Shown: in pieces, positions 42,359 to 51,295 of the stretch
How positions within the stretch are numbered: the first letter of the stretch is position 1
Layout: each line of letters opens with the position of its first letter
Assembly (NCBI RefSeq): GCF_023277925.1
Contig: NZ_CP063832.1
Span: 4,214,501-4,278,500 of the forward strand
Direction of reading: 5' to 3'
Source of the DNA: Pseudomonas entomophila
GTDB lineage: Bacteria; Pseudomonadota; Gammaproteobacteria; Pseudomonadales; Pseudomonadaceae
Length of the DNA: 64,000 nucleotides
Position numbers and translations under genes: made by a program
Notes under the pieces: model-generated
Database searches by the model: none
What the model saw: only the letters and a program-made list of their open reading frames with translations
What the model was told of the DNA's origin: nothing

Positions 42359-43789
42359 GTGACCCTCTACCTCAACCTGGCCGAGTTGCTCGGCGCCCGC
42401 ATCGAACAGGGCCTGTACCGCCCCGGCCAGCGCCTGCCCTCGGTACGCACCCTGAGCGTCGAGCACGGCGTCAGCCTGAGCACCGTGCAGCAGGCCTACC
42501 GCCTGCTGGAGGACAACGGCCTGGTGTCACCACGGCCCAAGTCCGGTTACTTCGTCGCCGAGGACCGCAACCTCCCGGCCCTGCCCGATATCAGCCGCCC
42601 CGTCCAGCGACCTGTGGATATCTCCCAGTGGGAGCAGGTGCTGGAACTGGTGCGTGCCACGCCGCGCCCCGACGTGATCCAGCTCGGCCGTGGCATGCCC
42701 GACGTCGCCAGCCCCACGCTCAAGCCGCTGCTGCGCAGCCTGGCGCAGATCAGCCGGCGCATGGACATGCCCGGCTTGTACTACGACAACATCCACGGCA
42801 ACGCCCACCTGCGCGAACAGATCGCCCGCCTGATGCTCGACTCCGGCTGCCGCCTGGGGCCGAGCGACCTGGTGGTGACCACCGGCTGCCACGAGGCGCT
42901 GTCATGCAGCATCCGCGCCGTCTGCCAGCCCGGCGACATCGTCGCGGTCGATTCGCCCAGCTTCCACGGCGCCATGCAGACGCTCAAGGGCCTGGGCATG
43001 AAAGCCCTGGAGATCCCCACCGACCCGATTACCGGCATCAGCCTGGAGGCCCTGGAACTGGCCCTCGAGCAGTGGCCGATCAAGCTCATCCAGATCACCC
43101 CCAACTGCAACAATCCCCTCGGTTACATCATGCCCGAGGCGCGCAAGCAGGCCCTGCTGACCCTCGCCCAACGCTACGACGTGGCCATTCTCGAGGACGA
43201 CGTGTACGGCGATCTCGCGTACACCTACCCACGCCCACGCACCATCAAGTCGTTCGACGACGATGGTCGCGTGCTGCTCTGCAGCTCGTTCTCCAAGACC
43301 CTCGCCCCTGGCCTGCGGGTCGGCTGGGTGGCGCCGGGGCGCTATCTGGAGCGGGTGCTGCACATGAAATACATCAGCACCGGCAGCACCGCCTGCCAAC
43401 CGCAACTGGCCATCGCCGATTTCATCGCCGAAGGCCATTACCAGCCGCACCTGCGGCGCATGCGCAGCCAGTACCAGCGCGGCCGCGACCAGATGTGCGA
43501 CTGGGTGGCCCGCTACTTCCCGCCCGGCACCCGCGCCAGCCGCCCCCAGGGTGGCTTCATGCTGTGGGTGGAGTTGCCGGAAAGTTTCGACACGCTGCGC
43601 CTGAACCGCGCTTTACTGGAGCAGGGGGTGCAGATCGCCGTCGGCAGTATCTTCTCGGCCTCGGGCAAGTATCGCCATTGCCTGCGCATGAACTTCGCCG
43701 CGCGGCCCACGCCGCAGATCGAAGCCGCCGTGCGCAAGGTCGGTGAAACCGCCCTTCGTCTACTGGATCCGCAAGGCGCCGACAGGTAA
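42359..43789 (+). CDS. MocR-type GntR/aminotransferase fusion regulator
   Basis: 476 residues: GntR winged helix (LAELLGARIEQGLYRPGQRLPSVRTLSVEHGVSLSTVQQAYRLLEDNGLV) and, from about residue 100, a class I aminotransferase-like PLP domain with QITPNCNNPLGYIMPEARK, EDDVYGDLAY and the PLP lysine in CSSFSKTLAPGLRVGW. MocR proteins sense amines or amino acids through PLP chemistry. Start GTG 42359 is supported by CAGGAG 6 bases before. Neighbours suggest a link with polyamine or amino-acid catabolism; the target is unknown. Confidence 0.87.
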   Translation: MTLYLNLAELLGARIEQGLYRPGQRLPSVRTLSVEHGVSLSTVQQAYRLLEDNGLVSPRPKSGYFVAEDRNLPALPDISRPVQRPVDISQWEQVLELVRATPRPDVIQLGRGMPDVASPTLKPLLRSLAQISRRMDMPGLYYDNIHGNAHLREQIARLMLDSGCRLGPSDLVVTTGCHEALSCSIRAVCQPGDIVAVDSPSFHGAMQTLKGLGMKALEIPTDPITGISLEALELALEQWPIKLIQITPNCNNPLGYIMPEARKQALLTLAQRYDVAILEDDVYGDLAYTYPRPRTIKSFDDDGRVLLCSSFSKTLAPGLRVGWVAPGRYLERVLHMKYISTGSTACQPQLAIADFIAEGHYQPHLRRMRSQYQRGRDQMCDWVARYFPPGTRASRPQGGFMLWVELPESFDTLRLNRALLEQGVQIAVGSIFSASGKYRHCLRMNFAARPTPQIEAAVRKVGETALRLLDPQGADR

Positions 43790-43837
43790 CGTTGCGCCGC
43801 CCCGCACCGCTCACCCGCCGTACAGGACGATCGACCC

Positions 43838-45394
43838 TTGAGACTCCAGCGAGCCCTGCCTCTGCTGTTGGCGCTACTGCTCGGCCTTGCGGGCTGCGCC
43901 AGCCTCGACACACCTCGCGAAGTCAGCCAGGCCCTGCCGGCGGCCGACTCGGCGTTCGGCCGCTCGGTGCTGCGCCAGGCCGCGCCTTATGGCGGGCGTT
44001 CGGGCTTTCGCCTGCTACCCAACAGCAACGAGGCGTTTCGCGCCCGTGCCGAGCTGATCCGCAACGCCCAGGCGAGCATCGACCTGCAGTACTACATCGT
44101 CCACGACGGCCTCAGCACCCGCGCCCTGGTCCACGAGCTGCTGCGCGCCGCCGACCGCGGCGTGCGCGTGCGCATCCTGCTCGACGACACCACCAGCGAC
44201 GGCCTCGACAACCTGATCGGCACCCTCGCCGCCCATCCGAATATCCACATCCGCGTGTTCAACCCACTGCACCTGGGGCGCGAAACCGGTGCCACCCGCG
44301 CCATGGGCCGGCTGTTCAACCTGTCACGCCAGCACCGGCGCATGCACAACAAGTTGTTCCTGGCGGACAACAGCATGGCCATCGTCGGCGGGCGCAACCT
44401 GGGCGACGAGTACTTCGACGCCGAGCCCAACCTCAACTTCACCGACATCGACCTGCTGGGGGTGGGCCCGGTGGCCGAGCAACTCGGTCACAGCTTCGAC
44501 CAGTACTGGAACAGCGCCCTGAGCCGCCCCATCGGCGACTTCCTCTGGCGCCAGCCCGACGCCGACGACCTGCACGCCAGCCGTCAACGCCTGGAAACCT
44601 GGCTGGCCAAGGCACGGATCGAGCGCAAGGCCTTGTATGACCGGCTGATGGACTACCAGTACCAGCCGCGCCTGGGGCTGTGGCGCAACGAGCTGATCTG
44701 GGCCCACAGCCAGGCACTGTGGGATGCGCCGAGCAAGGTCCTGGCCGACGATGAGCCCGACCCGCAGTTGCTGTTGAGCCGACAGTTGGCGCCGGACCTG
44801 AACAGCGTCCATCGCGAACTGATCTTGGTCTCGGCCTACTTCGTGCCGGGTGAGACGGGCCTGGTGTACCTGACCGGCCGCGCCGACGCCGGCACCTCGG
44901 TCAAGCTGCTGACCAACTCGCTGGAAGCCACCGACGTGCCGGCCGTGCACGGTGGCTACGCGCCCTACCGGCGCGCCCTGCTCGAACATGGCGTGCAACT
45001 GTACGAGCTGCGTCGCCAGCCGGGCGAGAAGCGGCCGCGGCATGGCCTGGGTTTCCACGGCAGTTCCGATTCGAGCCTGCACAGCAAGGCGATGGTGTTC
45101 GACCGGCGCAAGACCTTCATCGGCTCGTTCAACTTCGACCCGCGCTCGGTGCTGTGGAACACCGAGGTGGGGGTGCTGGTGGACAGCCCGGAACTGGCCG
45201 AATACACCCGCGACCTGGCGGTGCAGGGCATGGCGCCAGCCTTGAGCTACCAGCCGATGCTGGTGGGTGGGAAGATGGTCTGGGCCACCGAGGACAATGG
45301 CCAGCGGCACATGCTGGTGACTGAGCCCGGGGGGATCTGGCGGCGGCTCAATGCCTGGATCAGCAAGGCGGTCGGGTTGGAGAAGATGTTGTAG
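43838..45394 (+). CDS. Phospholipase D family lipoprotein (ClsC-like)
   Basis: 518 residues. The lipobox LGLAGC at the N-terminus marks a lipoprotein. Two HKD motifs, RMHNKLFLAD (near 167-176) and LHSKAMVFDR (near 412), define a phospholipase D/cardiolipin-synthase-like phosphatidyltransferase of the ClsC/YmdC type. The start is TTG 43838, the only one with AGGA at proper distance and a proper signal sequence. It acts in the periplasm on membrane phospholipids; true synthase or lipase activity cannot be told from sequence. Confidence 0.85.
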   Translation: MRLQRALPLLLALLLGLAGCASLDTPREVSQALPAADSAFGRSVLRQAAPYGGRSGFRLLPNSNEAFRARAELIRNAQASIDLQYYIVHDGLSTRALVHELLRAADRGVRVRILLDDTTSDGLDNLIGTLAAHPNIHIRVFNPLHLGRETGATRAMGRLFNLSRQHRRMHNKLFLADNSMAIVGGRNLGDEYFDAEPNLNFTDIDLLGVGPVAEQLGHSFDQYWNSALSRPIGDFLWRQPDADDLHASRQRLETWLAKARIERKALYDRLMDYQYQPRLGLWRNELIWAHSQALWDAPSKVLADDEPDPQLLLSRQLAPDLNSVHRELILVSAYFVPGETGLVYLTGRADAGTSVKLLTNSLEATDVPAVHGGYAPYRRALLEHGVQLYELRRQPGEKRPRHGLGFHGSSDSSLHSKAMVFDRRKTFIGSFNFDPRSVLWNTEVGVLVDSPELAEYTRDLAVQGMAPALSYQPMLVGGKMVWATEDNGQRHMLVTEPGGIWRRLNAWISKAVGLEKML

Positions 45395-45400
45395 CTACCG

Positions 45401-45464
45401 GCCCATTCGCCGGCAAAGCCGGCTCCTGCAGGGTACAGCGTTTGCCATGCAGGAGCCGGCGAAC
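45401..45464. repeat. REP pair
   Basis: GCCCATTCGCCGGCAAAGCCGGCTCCTGCAGG and CATGCAGGAGCCGGCGAA, a doublet whose right unit is shortened. Confidence 0.75.
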
Positions 45465-45467
45465 CGA

Positions 45468-46607
45468 TCAGGCGGACACCGGCTCCAAGGCTCCCCGCCT
45501 ACGGATCAACACCACTAACCCGGCTGCGCCCGCCGCCATCAACAACGGCAATGCATGCCCGCTGATCCACTGGCTGCCCGCCCCGGCCAGCAACGGTCCG
45601 ATCAGGCAACCGATGCCCCACAGCTGAGCCACATGGGCATTGGCCCGCACCAGTTCGTCATCCCGGTACCGCTCGCCGATCAGCACCAGCGACAGGGTGA
45701 ACAACCCGCCCGCGCTGGCCCCGAACAGCACCCACAACGGCCAGATCACCGGCGTGTGCAGCAGCAGCGGAATCGCCAGGCTGCTGGCCAGCAAGGTCAG
45801 CGCACACCCACCGAACAGCGAACGACGGGACATCCGGTCGGCCAGCGCGCCAATGGGCAGCTGCAGCACCGCGTCGCCCACCACCACGGTACTGACCATG
45901 AACAGCGCCACTTCCGTGGTAAAGCCCTGCTGCAGGCAATACACCGGCAACAATGTGAGAATCATCGCTTCGAAGGCGGCGAACAGCGCGATGGCCCAGG
46001 CAATTACCGGCAAGCGCCGGCAGAAGCCGAACAGGTCGCGGAAGGTGACGCTGCACGCCTCGGTGGTCGGCGCACCGCCTCGCCCCAGCAGAATCAAGGG
46101 CGCAACCAGCAACAGAGCGGTTGCGGCCCAGAAACCGAAATCGTCGTCCGAACCAAGGAAGCCCAGCACCATGGGCCCGGCCAACTGGCTCAAGGCATAG
46201 CTGCTGCCGTACAACGCCACCAGCCGCCCACGCCACTGCTCGACCACCAACTGGTTGATCCAGCTTTCACCAAGGATGAACACCACGGTCAGCGACATGC
46301 CGATCATCAGGCGCAGCAGCAACCACAGCGGGTAGCTCGGCAGCAGCGCCACCAGTCCAATAGACAGCGCGCCCCCCCACAAACACAGGCGCATCGCTGC
46401 TGGAACGCCGACCCAGCCCGCCAGGCGGCTGGCCACGGCGGCGCCAACCAGCACACCCAACGCCGGCATCGCCGCCATCACCCCGATGGCGAACCCACCG
46501 TAGCCCCAAGCCTCCAGGCGCAAGGACACCAGCGGCATGCTCACGCCGAGCGCGAGCCCGACACTGAGCACCGCCGCCAGCACGGCAAAGTAGGTTCCCC
46601 AACGCAT
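45468..46607 (-). CDS. MFS transporter (YcaD-like)
   Basis: 379 residues with 12 hydrophobic segments, beginning MRWGTYFAVLAAVLSVGLALGVSMPLVSL. It has LIGMSLTVVFILGESWINQLV and GALADRMSRRSLF (the loop 8-9 signature), as in YcaD-type MFS proteins whose substrate is unknown. AAGGAGG lies 5 bases before ATG 46607; a longer frame lacks a site. It converges with the phospholipase D gene, separated by a REP pair, and is downstream of kauB on the same strand. Confidence 0.85.
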   Translation of the reverse strand: MRWGTYFAVLAAVLSVGLALGVSMPLVSLRLEAWGYGGFAIGVMAAMPALGVLVGAAVASRLAGWVGVPAAMRLCLWGGALSIGLVALLPSYPLWLLLRLMIGMSLTVVFILGESWINQLVVEQWRGRLVALYGSSYALSQLAGPMVLGFLGSDDDFGFWAATALLLVAPLILLGRGGAPTTEACSVTFRDLFGFCRRLPVIAWAIALFAAFEAMILTLLPVYCLQQGFTTEVALFMVSTVVVGDAVLQLPIGALADRMSRRSLFGGCALTLLASSLAIPLLLHTPVIWPLWVLFGASAGGLFTLSLVLIGERYRDDELVRANAHVAQLWGIGCLIGPLLAGAGSQWISGHALPLLMAAGAAGLVVLIRRRGALEPVSA

Positions 46608-46683
46608 CACAGCCTCCTTTAGCGCAAATCGTGTATGACAGAGACGACAAAGCCGGGACGGTGTGAACCGGCCCGGCTGTTTC

Positions 46684-46712
46684 CGGCCCATCGCGGGGCA
46701 AGCCCGCGATGG
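46684..46712. repeat. REP-like palindrome (GCGGGG variant)
   Basis: CCGGCCCATCGCGGGGCAAGCCCGCGATGG, a different REP subtype from the CCGGC class, between kauB and the MFS gene. Confidence 0.6.
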
Positions 46713-46725
46713 AGACGTCAGCGGA

Positions 46726-48219
46726 TCACAGCTTGATCCAGGTCGCCTTCAGCTCGGTGTACTTCTCCAGCGCATGCAGCGACTTGTCACGGCCATTGCC
46801 CGACTGCTTGAAGCCACCGAACGGCGCGGTCATGTCGCCGCCGTCGTACTGGTTGACCCAGACGCTGCCGGCACGCACGGCGCGGGCGGTCTTGTGGGCC
46901 TTGGAGATGTCCGAGGTCCAGATGCCGGCCGCCAGGCCATACGGGGTGTCGTTGGCGATGGCGATGGCTTCTTCGGCGGTGTCGAAGGTGATCACCGACA
47001 GCACTGGGCCGAAGATTTCTTCCTTGGCGATGCGCATGGCGTTGGTCACACCGTCGAAGATGGTCGGCTCGACGTAGGTGCCACCGGTCTCCTCAAGGGT
47101 GCGCTTGCCACCGGCCAGCAGCTTGGCGCCGTCCTGGTGACCGGCGTCGATGTACGACAGCACGGTGTTCATCTGCTGGGTGTCGACCAGCGCACCGACG
47201 GTGGTCGCCGGGTCCAGCGGGTTGCCCGGCTTCCAGGCCTTGAGGGCCTCGACCACCATGGGCAGGAACGTGTCCTTGATCGAGCGCTCGACCAGCAGGC
47301 GCGAACCCGCGGTGCACACTTCGCCCTGGTTGAAGGCGATGGCACTGGCGGCGGCCTCGGCGGCGGCCTGCAGGTCAGGGGCGTCGGCGAAGACGATGTT
47401 CGGGCTCTTGCCACCGGCTTCCAGCCAGACACGCTTCATGTTCGACTCGCCCGCATAGACCATCAACTGCTTGGCGATCTTGGTGGAGCCGGTGAACACC
47501 AGGGTATCGACGTCCATGTGCAGGGCCAGGGCTTTGCCCACGGTGTGGCCGTAGCCTGGCAGTACGTTCAGCACGCCTTTCGGGATGCCGGCCTCGATCG
47601 CCAGCTGGGCGATGCGGATGGCGGTCAGCGGCGACTTCTCGGACGGCTTGAGCACGATGGAGTTGCCGGTGGCCAGGGCCGGGCCGAGTTTCCAGCAGGC
47701 CATCAGCAGCGGGAAGTTCCACGGTACGATGGCACCCACCACGCCCACTGGCTCGCGGGTCACCAGGCCCAGTTGGTCATGCGGGGTCGGGGCGACTTCG
47801 TCGTAGACTTTGTCGATGGCTTCGGCAGTCCAGTGGATGGCGTTGGCCGCGCCTGGAATGTCGATGGTAGAGGAGTCACCGATCGGCTTGCCCATGTCGA
47901 GGGTTTCGAGCAGGGCCAGCTCTTCGACGTGCTGGCGCAGCAGGCCGGCGAAGCGGATCAGGGTTGCCTTGCGCTTGGCCGGGGCCAGGCGCGACCAGGC
48001 GCCGGATTCGAACACGGCGCGGGCGTTCTCCACAGCGCGGTTGGCGTCGGCCAGGTCGCAGCTGGCGACCTTGGCCAGGAAGCGTCCGTCCACCGGGCTC
48101 AGGCAGTCGAAGGTGTCACCGGATGCGGCATCGGTGTATTCGCCGTTGATGAAGGCGCGGCCTTCGATCTTCAGTTGCTGGGCACGCTGTTCCCAGTCCG
48201 CACGAGTCAGGGTGGTCAT
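46726..48219 (-). CDS. kauB: Aldehyde dehydrogenase of polyamine catabolism (KauB/PuuC-like)
   Basis: 497 residues, NAD(P)-dependent aldehyde dehydrogenase. Seen: GAIVPWNFPLLMACWKLGPALATGN, TGSTKIAKQ, general base in WLEAGGKSPN, nucleophile Cys in NQGEVCTAGSR, and EEIFGPVLSV. The position (next to rpmB/rpmG) and sequence match PAO1 KauB (PA5312) and the P. putida PuuC-like enzyme, which oxidise aminobutyraldehyde, gamma-glutamyl-aminobutyraldehyde and guanidinobutyraldehyde. ATG 48219 follows AGGAG. A possible PuuR site lies about 125 bases upstream. Confidence 0.88.
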   Translation of the reverse strand: MTTLTRADWEQRAQQLKIEGRAFINGEYTDAASGDTFDCLSPVDGRFLAKVASCDLADANRAVENARAVFESGAWSRLAPAKRKATLIRFAGLLRQHVEELALLETLDMGKPIGDSSTIDIPGAANAIHWTAEAIDKVYDEVAPTPHDQLGLVTREPVGVVGAIVPWNFPLLMACWKLGPALATGNSIVLKPSEKSPLTAIRIAQLAIEAGIPKGVLNVLPGYGHTVGKALALHMDVDTLVFTGSTKIAKQLMVYAGESNMKRVWLEAGGKSPNIVFADAPDLQAAAEAAASAIAFNQGEVCTAGSRLLVERSIKDTFLPMVVEALKAWKPGNPLDPATTVGALVDTQQMNTVLSYIDAGHQDGAKLLAGGKRTLEETGGTYVEPTIFDGVTNAMRIAKEEIFGPVLSVITFDTAEEAIAIANDTPYGLAAGIWTSDISKAHKTARAVRAGSVWVNQYDGGDMTAPFGGFKQSGNGRDKSLHALEKYTELKATWIKL

Positions 48220-48344
48220 AGGAAACTCCTCTCTTGTTAAGGTGCAACGCCGCACTGAGGACTCACGGGCGCTGTCAGAAATTCTGGCCGGGTGACGAAC
48301 GCACACCGGCATCCGACACCCTAAACCAGGGCGGAGAAACTATC

Positions 48345-48357
48345 AATATATTTGACA
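48345..48357. promoter_or_regulatory. PuuR-like site between kauB and cupin genes
   Basis: AATATATTTGACA agrees at 10 of 13 positions with the core of the E. coli PuuR consensus as I recall it, in the divergent region of kauB and the cupin gene. Confidence 0.3.
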
Positions 48358-48394
48358 CGAATGGCCTAAAAGCCTACTGATGTGCATTTTATTA

Positions 48395-48402
48395 AACAAC
48401 AA
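48395..48402 (+). promoter_or_regulatory. Candidate Crc/Hfq motif at the cupin gene
   Basis: AACAACAA is an exact AANAANAA match, 13 bases before the ATG and adjoining the AGGGT ribosome-binding site. Confidence 0.45.
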
Positions 48403-48415
48403 CAGGGTAACCACC

Positions 48416-48775
48416 ATGAGCATTGCCAGCATCGTCGACTTCGCCCAGGTTCTGACCGAGGCCGAACGCTATCGCCCCGCGGCGGAAAAAATCCTCAAGG
48501 GCGAGCCTGACCAGGCTGTCTACAATCATTACTCCAGCCCCTGCGGGCAGTTCGCCGCCGGTGTCTGGGAGGGTGAAGTGGGTCAATGGACGGTGAACTA
48601 CACCGAGCACGAGTACTGCGAGATCGTCCAGGGCGTGTCGGTGCTGCGCGATCAGGAAGGCAATGCCAAGACCCTGCGTGCCGGCGATCGCTTCGTCATC
48701 CCGGCCGGCTTCAAGGGCACCTGGGAGGTGCTGGAACCATGCCGCAAGATCTATGTGATGTTCGAGCAGAAGTAA
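48416..48775 (+). CDS. Cupin-domain protein (DUF861/EutQ-like)
   Basis: 119 residues forming a single cupin_3-type barrel (FAAGVWEGEVGQWTVNYTEHEYCEIVQGVSVLRDQEGNAKTLRAGDRFVIPAGFKGTWEVLEPCRKIYVMF). The metal ligands are only partly obvious (His/Glu in TEHEYCE). Proteins of this family beside gamma-glutamyl polyamine genes are common in Pseudomonas; the function is unknown. Divergent from kauB. An A-rich Crc/Hfq-like motif sits at its ribosome-binding region. Confidence 0.82.
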   Translation: MSIASIVDFAQVLTEAERYRPAAEKILKGEPDQAVYNHYSSPCGQFAAGVWEGEVGQWTVNYTEHEYCEIVQGVSVLRDQEGNAKTLRAGDRFVIPAGFKGTWEVLEPCRKIYVMFEQK

Positions 48776-48778
48776 CCT

Positions 48779-48806
48779 TGTGGGGGCGGGCTTGCCCCGC
48801 GATTGC
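48779..48806. repeat. REP-like palindrome (GCGGGG variant)
   Basis: TGTGGGGGCGGGCTTGCCCCGCGATTGCC, same subtype as at 46684-46712, just after the cupin stop. Confidence 0.6.
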
Positions 48807-48820
48807 CGATTCGCAGGCAT

Positions 48821-48855
48821 AAAAAAACCCGCCACCTTGCGGTTGCGGGTTTTTT
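48821..48855. terminator. Bidirectional terminator between cupin and rpmG
   Basis: AAAAAAACCCGC and GCGGGTTTTTT arms around CACCTTGCGGTT form an intrinsic terminator, T-rich on both strands, serving convergent genes. Confidence 0.85.
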
Positions 48856-48872
48856 CACAGGTTGCCGATCAA

Positions 48873-49028
48873 TTACTTGATCTTGGCTTCCTTGTAGACC
48901 ACGTGCTTACGAACGACCGGATCGTACTTCTTGATCTCGATCTTGTCCGGCGTGGTGCGCTTGTTCTTGTCGGTGGTGTAGAAGTGGCCAGTGCCAGCAC
49001 TCGATACCAGACGGATCAATTCACGCAT
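48873..49028 (-). CDS. rpmG: 50S ribosomal protein L33
   Basis: 51 residues, [27 protein letters not shown] then [24 protein letters not shown], the standard L33 of gamma-proteobacteria lacking the four zinc-binding Cys (the C- form). It is part of the large subunit near the E site. ATG 49028 follows GGGAG. Second gene of rpmB-rpmG, 11 bases after the rpmB stop, with a strong terminator downstream. Confidence 0.96.
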   Translation of the reverse strand: MRELIRLVSSAGTGHFYTTDKNKRTTPDKIEIKKYDPVVRKHVVYKEAKIK

Positions 49029-49039
49029 GATGTTCTCCC

Positions 49040-49276
49040 TTAAACCTTGGCGCCAGCTTTGCGGATGTCGACCAGAACGGCATCGATGCCGCGCTTGTCG
49101 ATGATACGCATGCCTTTGGCGGAAACGCGCAGACGCACGAAACGATTCTCGGACTCAACCCAGAAACGGTGGTGCTGCAGGTTTGGCAGGAAACGACGAC
49201 GGGTTTTGTTGTTTGCGTGGGAAATGTTGTTCCCGGTTACTGGACCCTTACCAGTAACTTGACAGACTCTCGACAT
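49040..49276 (-). CDS. rpmB: 50S ribosomal protein L28
   Basis: 78 residues, [20 protein letters not shown] and [40 protein letters not shown], the L28 family without the zinc-binding Cys set. It opens the rpmB-rpmG operon. A sigma70 promoter at 49425-49453 and a leader of roughly 140 bases with two stable hairpins lie upstream. Confidence 0.96.
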   Translation of the reverse strand: MSRVCQVTGKGPVTGNNISHANNKTRRRFLPNLQHHRFWVESENRFVRLRVSAKGMRIIDKRGIDAVLVDIRKAGAKV

Positions 49277-49301
49277 GCCTCAGCCCTCTAAAACCACATG
49301 C

Positions 49302-49355
49302 CCAACCCGGCATGGGTTGGCCGCTTAATCTCTCAGTCAATGGCGCCAAGGCGCC
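49302..49355 (-). promoter_or_regulatory. Structured rpmB leader
   Basis: A perfect 7-bp hairpin CCAACCC-GGCAT-GGGTTGG (49302-49320) and the palindromic GGCGCCAAGGCGCC (49342-49355) lie in the predicted 5' leader of rpmB. A role in ribosomal-protein feedback is possible but unproven. Confidence 0.35.
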
Positions 49356-49424
49356 GTGTTCCTGGGGGTCTTATCAGCCGTGTGCGCTTTCGCGACAGAC
49401 CGAGCCCCTAGAAAAGAGCGCTGC

Positions 49425-49453
49425 TTTATACCAGAAAGACTCCGCCACAACAA
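49425..49453 (-). promoter_or_regulatory. rpmB-rpmG promoter
   Basis: On the minus strand TTGTTG (49453-49448), a 17-base spacer and TATAAA (49430-49425) make a good sigma70 promoter for rpmB. Confidence 0.65.
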
Positions 49454-49648
49454 CAGAAGATGAGTTTTCTGGTCGGGCCGAGCGCGCCGGGGCAGCATAC
49501 CGACTGGGTCGGCAAGCTGTCGACCGCCCGTCGCCGAATTAATACGAAAGGGTGTGGTCATTTGCCCATGTCCGCACTAGGGTAGGACATTTCCTGAGTT
49601 TTCCAGACTGCACCGGCAGATGGGACATCGACCAGCCAAGGAGTCACC

Positions 49649-51238
49649 ATGCGTGCCGCCGCTCTCTCCCTCCTGTTCACCACCCTGTGCGCCGCAGGCT
49701 TGGCCCAAGCCGCGCCGTTGTCCGTGTGCACCGAAGCCAGCCCCGAAGGCTTCGACGTGGTGCAGTACAACTCGCTGACCACCACCAACGCCTCGGCCGA
49801 CGTGCTGATGAACCGCCTGGTCGAGTTCGACGCGGGGCTTGGCAAGGTGGTGCCGAGCCTAGCCGAAAGCTGGACGGTGTCGCCGGACGGCCTGATCTAC
49901 GACTTCAAGCTGCGCCCGGGCGTGAAGTTCCACACCACGCCGTACTTCAAGCCGACCCGCGAACTGGACGCCGATGACGTGCTGTTCAGCTTCCAGCGCA
50001 TGCTCTACCCGGCCCACGCCTGGCACAAGACTGCCCCAGGTGGTTACCCGCACGCTCAGTCGTTGCAGCTGGGCAGCCTGATCAAGCTGATCGAGGCCCC
50101 CGAACCGCACACCGTGCGTTTTACCCTCACCCACCCGGACGCCACCTTCCTGGCCACCCTGAGCATGGGCTTCGCCTCGATCTACTCCGCCGAGTACGCC
50201 GACGCCCTGCTCAAGGCCGACACTCCGGAAAAGCTCAACAGCCAGCCAGTGGGCACCGGCCCGTTTGTCTTCCAGCGTTTCCAGAAGGACGCCGTGGTGC
50301 GCTATCGCGCCAACCCCGACTACTTTGCCGGCAAGCCGTCCGTCGACCCGCTGGTCTACGCCATCACCCCGGACGCCAACGTGCGCCTGCAGAAGATCAA
50401 GCGCGGCGAGTGCCAGGTCGCCCTGTCACCCAAACCGCTGGACGTCGCCGAGGCTGGCAAGGACGGCAACCTCAAGGTGGTCACGACGCCGGCGTTCATG
50501 ACCGCCTTCGTCGCCATCAACAGCCAGCACCCGCCGCTGGACAAGCCTGAGGTGCGCCAGGCGATCAACCTCGCCTTCGACAAGGCCGCATATTTGAAAG
50601 CGGTGTTCGACGACACCGCCACCGCCGCCAACGGCCCGTATCCGCCGAATACCTGGAGTTATGCCAAGGACCTGCCCGGCTACACCCAGGACCCGAAAAA
50701 AGCCAAGGCGCTGCTGGCCAAGGTCGGCCTGGCCAACGGTTTCGATACCACGATCTGGACCCGCCCGGCGGGTAGCCTGCTCAACCCCAACCCCAGCCTG
50801 GGCGCACAGATGCTGCAGGCGGACCTGGCAAAAGTCGGCATCAAGGCCGAGATCCGCACCATCGAGTGGGGCGAGCTGATTCGCCGCGCCAAGGCCGGCG
50901 AGCACGACCTGCTGTTCATGGGCTGGGCCGGCGACAATGGCGACCCGGACAACTTCCTCAGCCCGCAGTTTGCCTGCGCGGCGCTCAAGTCCGGGACCAA
51001 CTTCGCGCGGTTCTGCGACAACCGCCTGGACCAGCTGATCAACGCAGGCCGCACTACCAATGACCAGAGCGTACGCAGCCGCCTGTACCAGCAGGCGCAG
51101 ACGCTGATCCAGCAGCAGGCGCTGTGGCTGCCGCTGGCTCACCCGACGGCGGCCGCGCTGCTGCGCCAGGACGTACAGGGTTACCAGGTGAGCCCGTTCG
51201 GGCGGCAGGATTTCAGCAAGGTCTCAGTCAACCGCTGA
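49649..51238 (+). CDS. ABC transporter peptide-binding protein (SBP family 5)
   Basis: 529 residues with a signal peptide (cut after AQA near 22). The SBP_bac_5 fold is shown by SPDGLIYDFKLRPGVKFHTTPYF, ADDVLFSFQRML, PVGTGPFVF and LMGWAGDNGDPDNFLSPQFAC. It binds dipeptides or similar oligopeptides in the periplasm (DppA-like). No permease or ATPase genes are adjacent, so it must serve a transporter encoded elsewhere. AAGGAG precedes the ATG. Upstream is the divergent rpmB promoter region. Confidence 0.9.
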   Translation: MRAAALSLLFTTLCAAGLAQAAPLSVCTEASPEGFDVVQYNSLTTTNASADVLMNRLVEFDAGLGKVVPSLAESWTVSPDGLIYDFKLRPGVKFHTTPYFKPTRELDADDVLFSFQRMLYPAHAWHKTAPGGYPHAQSLQLGSLIKLIEAPEPHTVRFTLTHPDATFLATLSMGFASIYSAEYADALLKADTPEKLNSQPVGTGPFVFQRFQKDAVVRYRANPDYFAGKPSVDPLVYAITPDANVRLQKIKRGECQVALSPKPLDVAEAGKDGNLKVVTTPAFMTAFVAINSQHPPLDKPEVRQAINLAFDKAAYLKAVFDDTATAANGPYPPNTWSYAKDLPGYTQDPKKAKALLAKVGLANGFDTTIWTRPAGSLLNPNPSLGAQMLQADLAKVGIKAEIRTIEWGELIRRAKAGEHDLLFMGWAGDNGDPDNFLSPQFACAALKSGTNFARFCDNRLDQLINAGRTTNDQSVRSRLYQQAQTLIQQQALWLPLAHPTAAALLRQDVQGYQVSPFGRQDFSKVSVNR

Positions 51239-51246
51239 CGCCCAAT

Positions 51247-51289
51247 CGCGAGGCAAGCCCACAGTCATTGTGACAGCGGGCTTGCCCCG
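51247..51289. repeat. REP-like inverted repeat
   Basis: GGCAAGCCC (51252-51260) and GGGCTTGCC (51278-51286) form a perfect 9-bp stem of the GCGGGG REP subtype, between convergent genes; it may also terminate transcription. Confidence 0.55.
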
Positions 51290-51295
51290 CGCTGC

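Noticed and set aside
43792..44640. Arg/Pro-rich frame overlapping the phospholipase D gene
   Set aside because: Out-of-frame translation; the PLD frame carries two HKD motifs and a lipobox.
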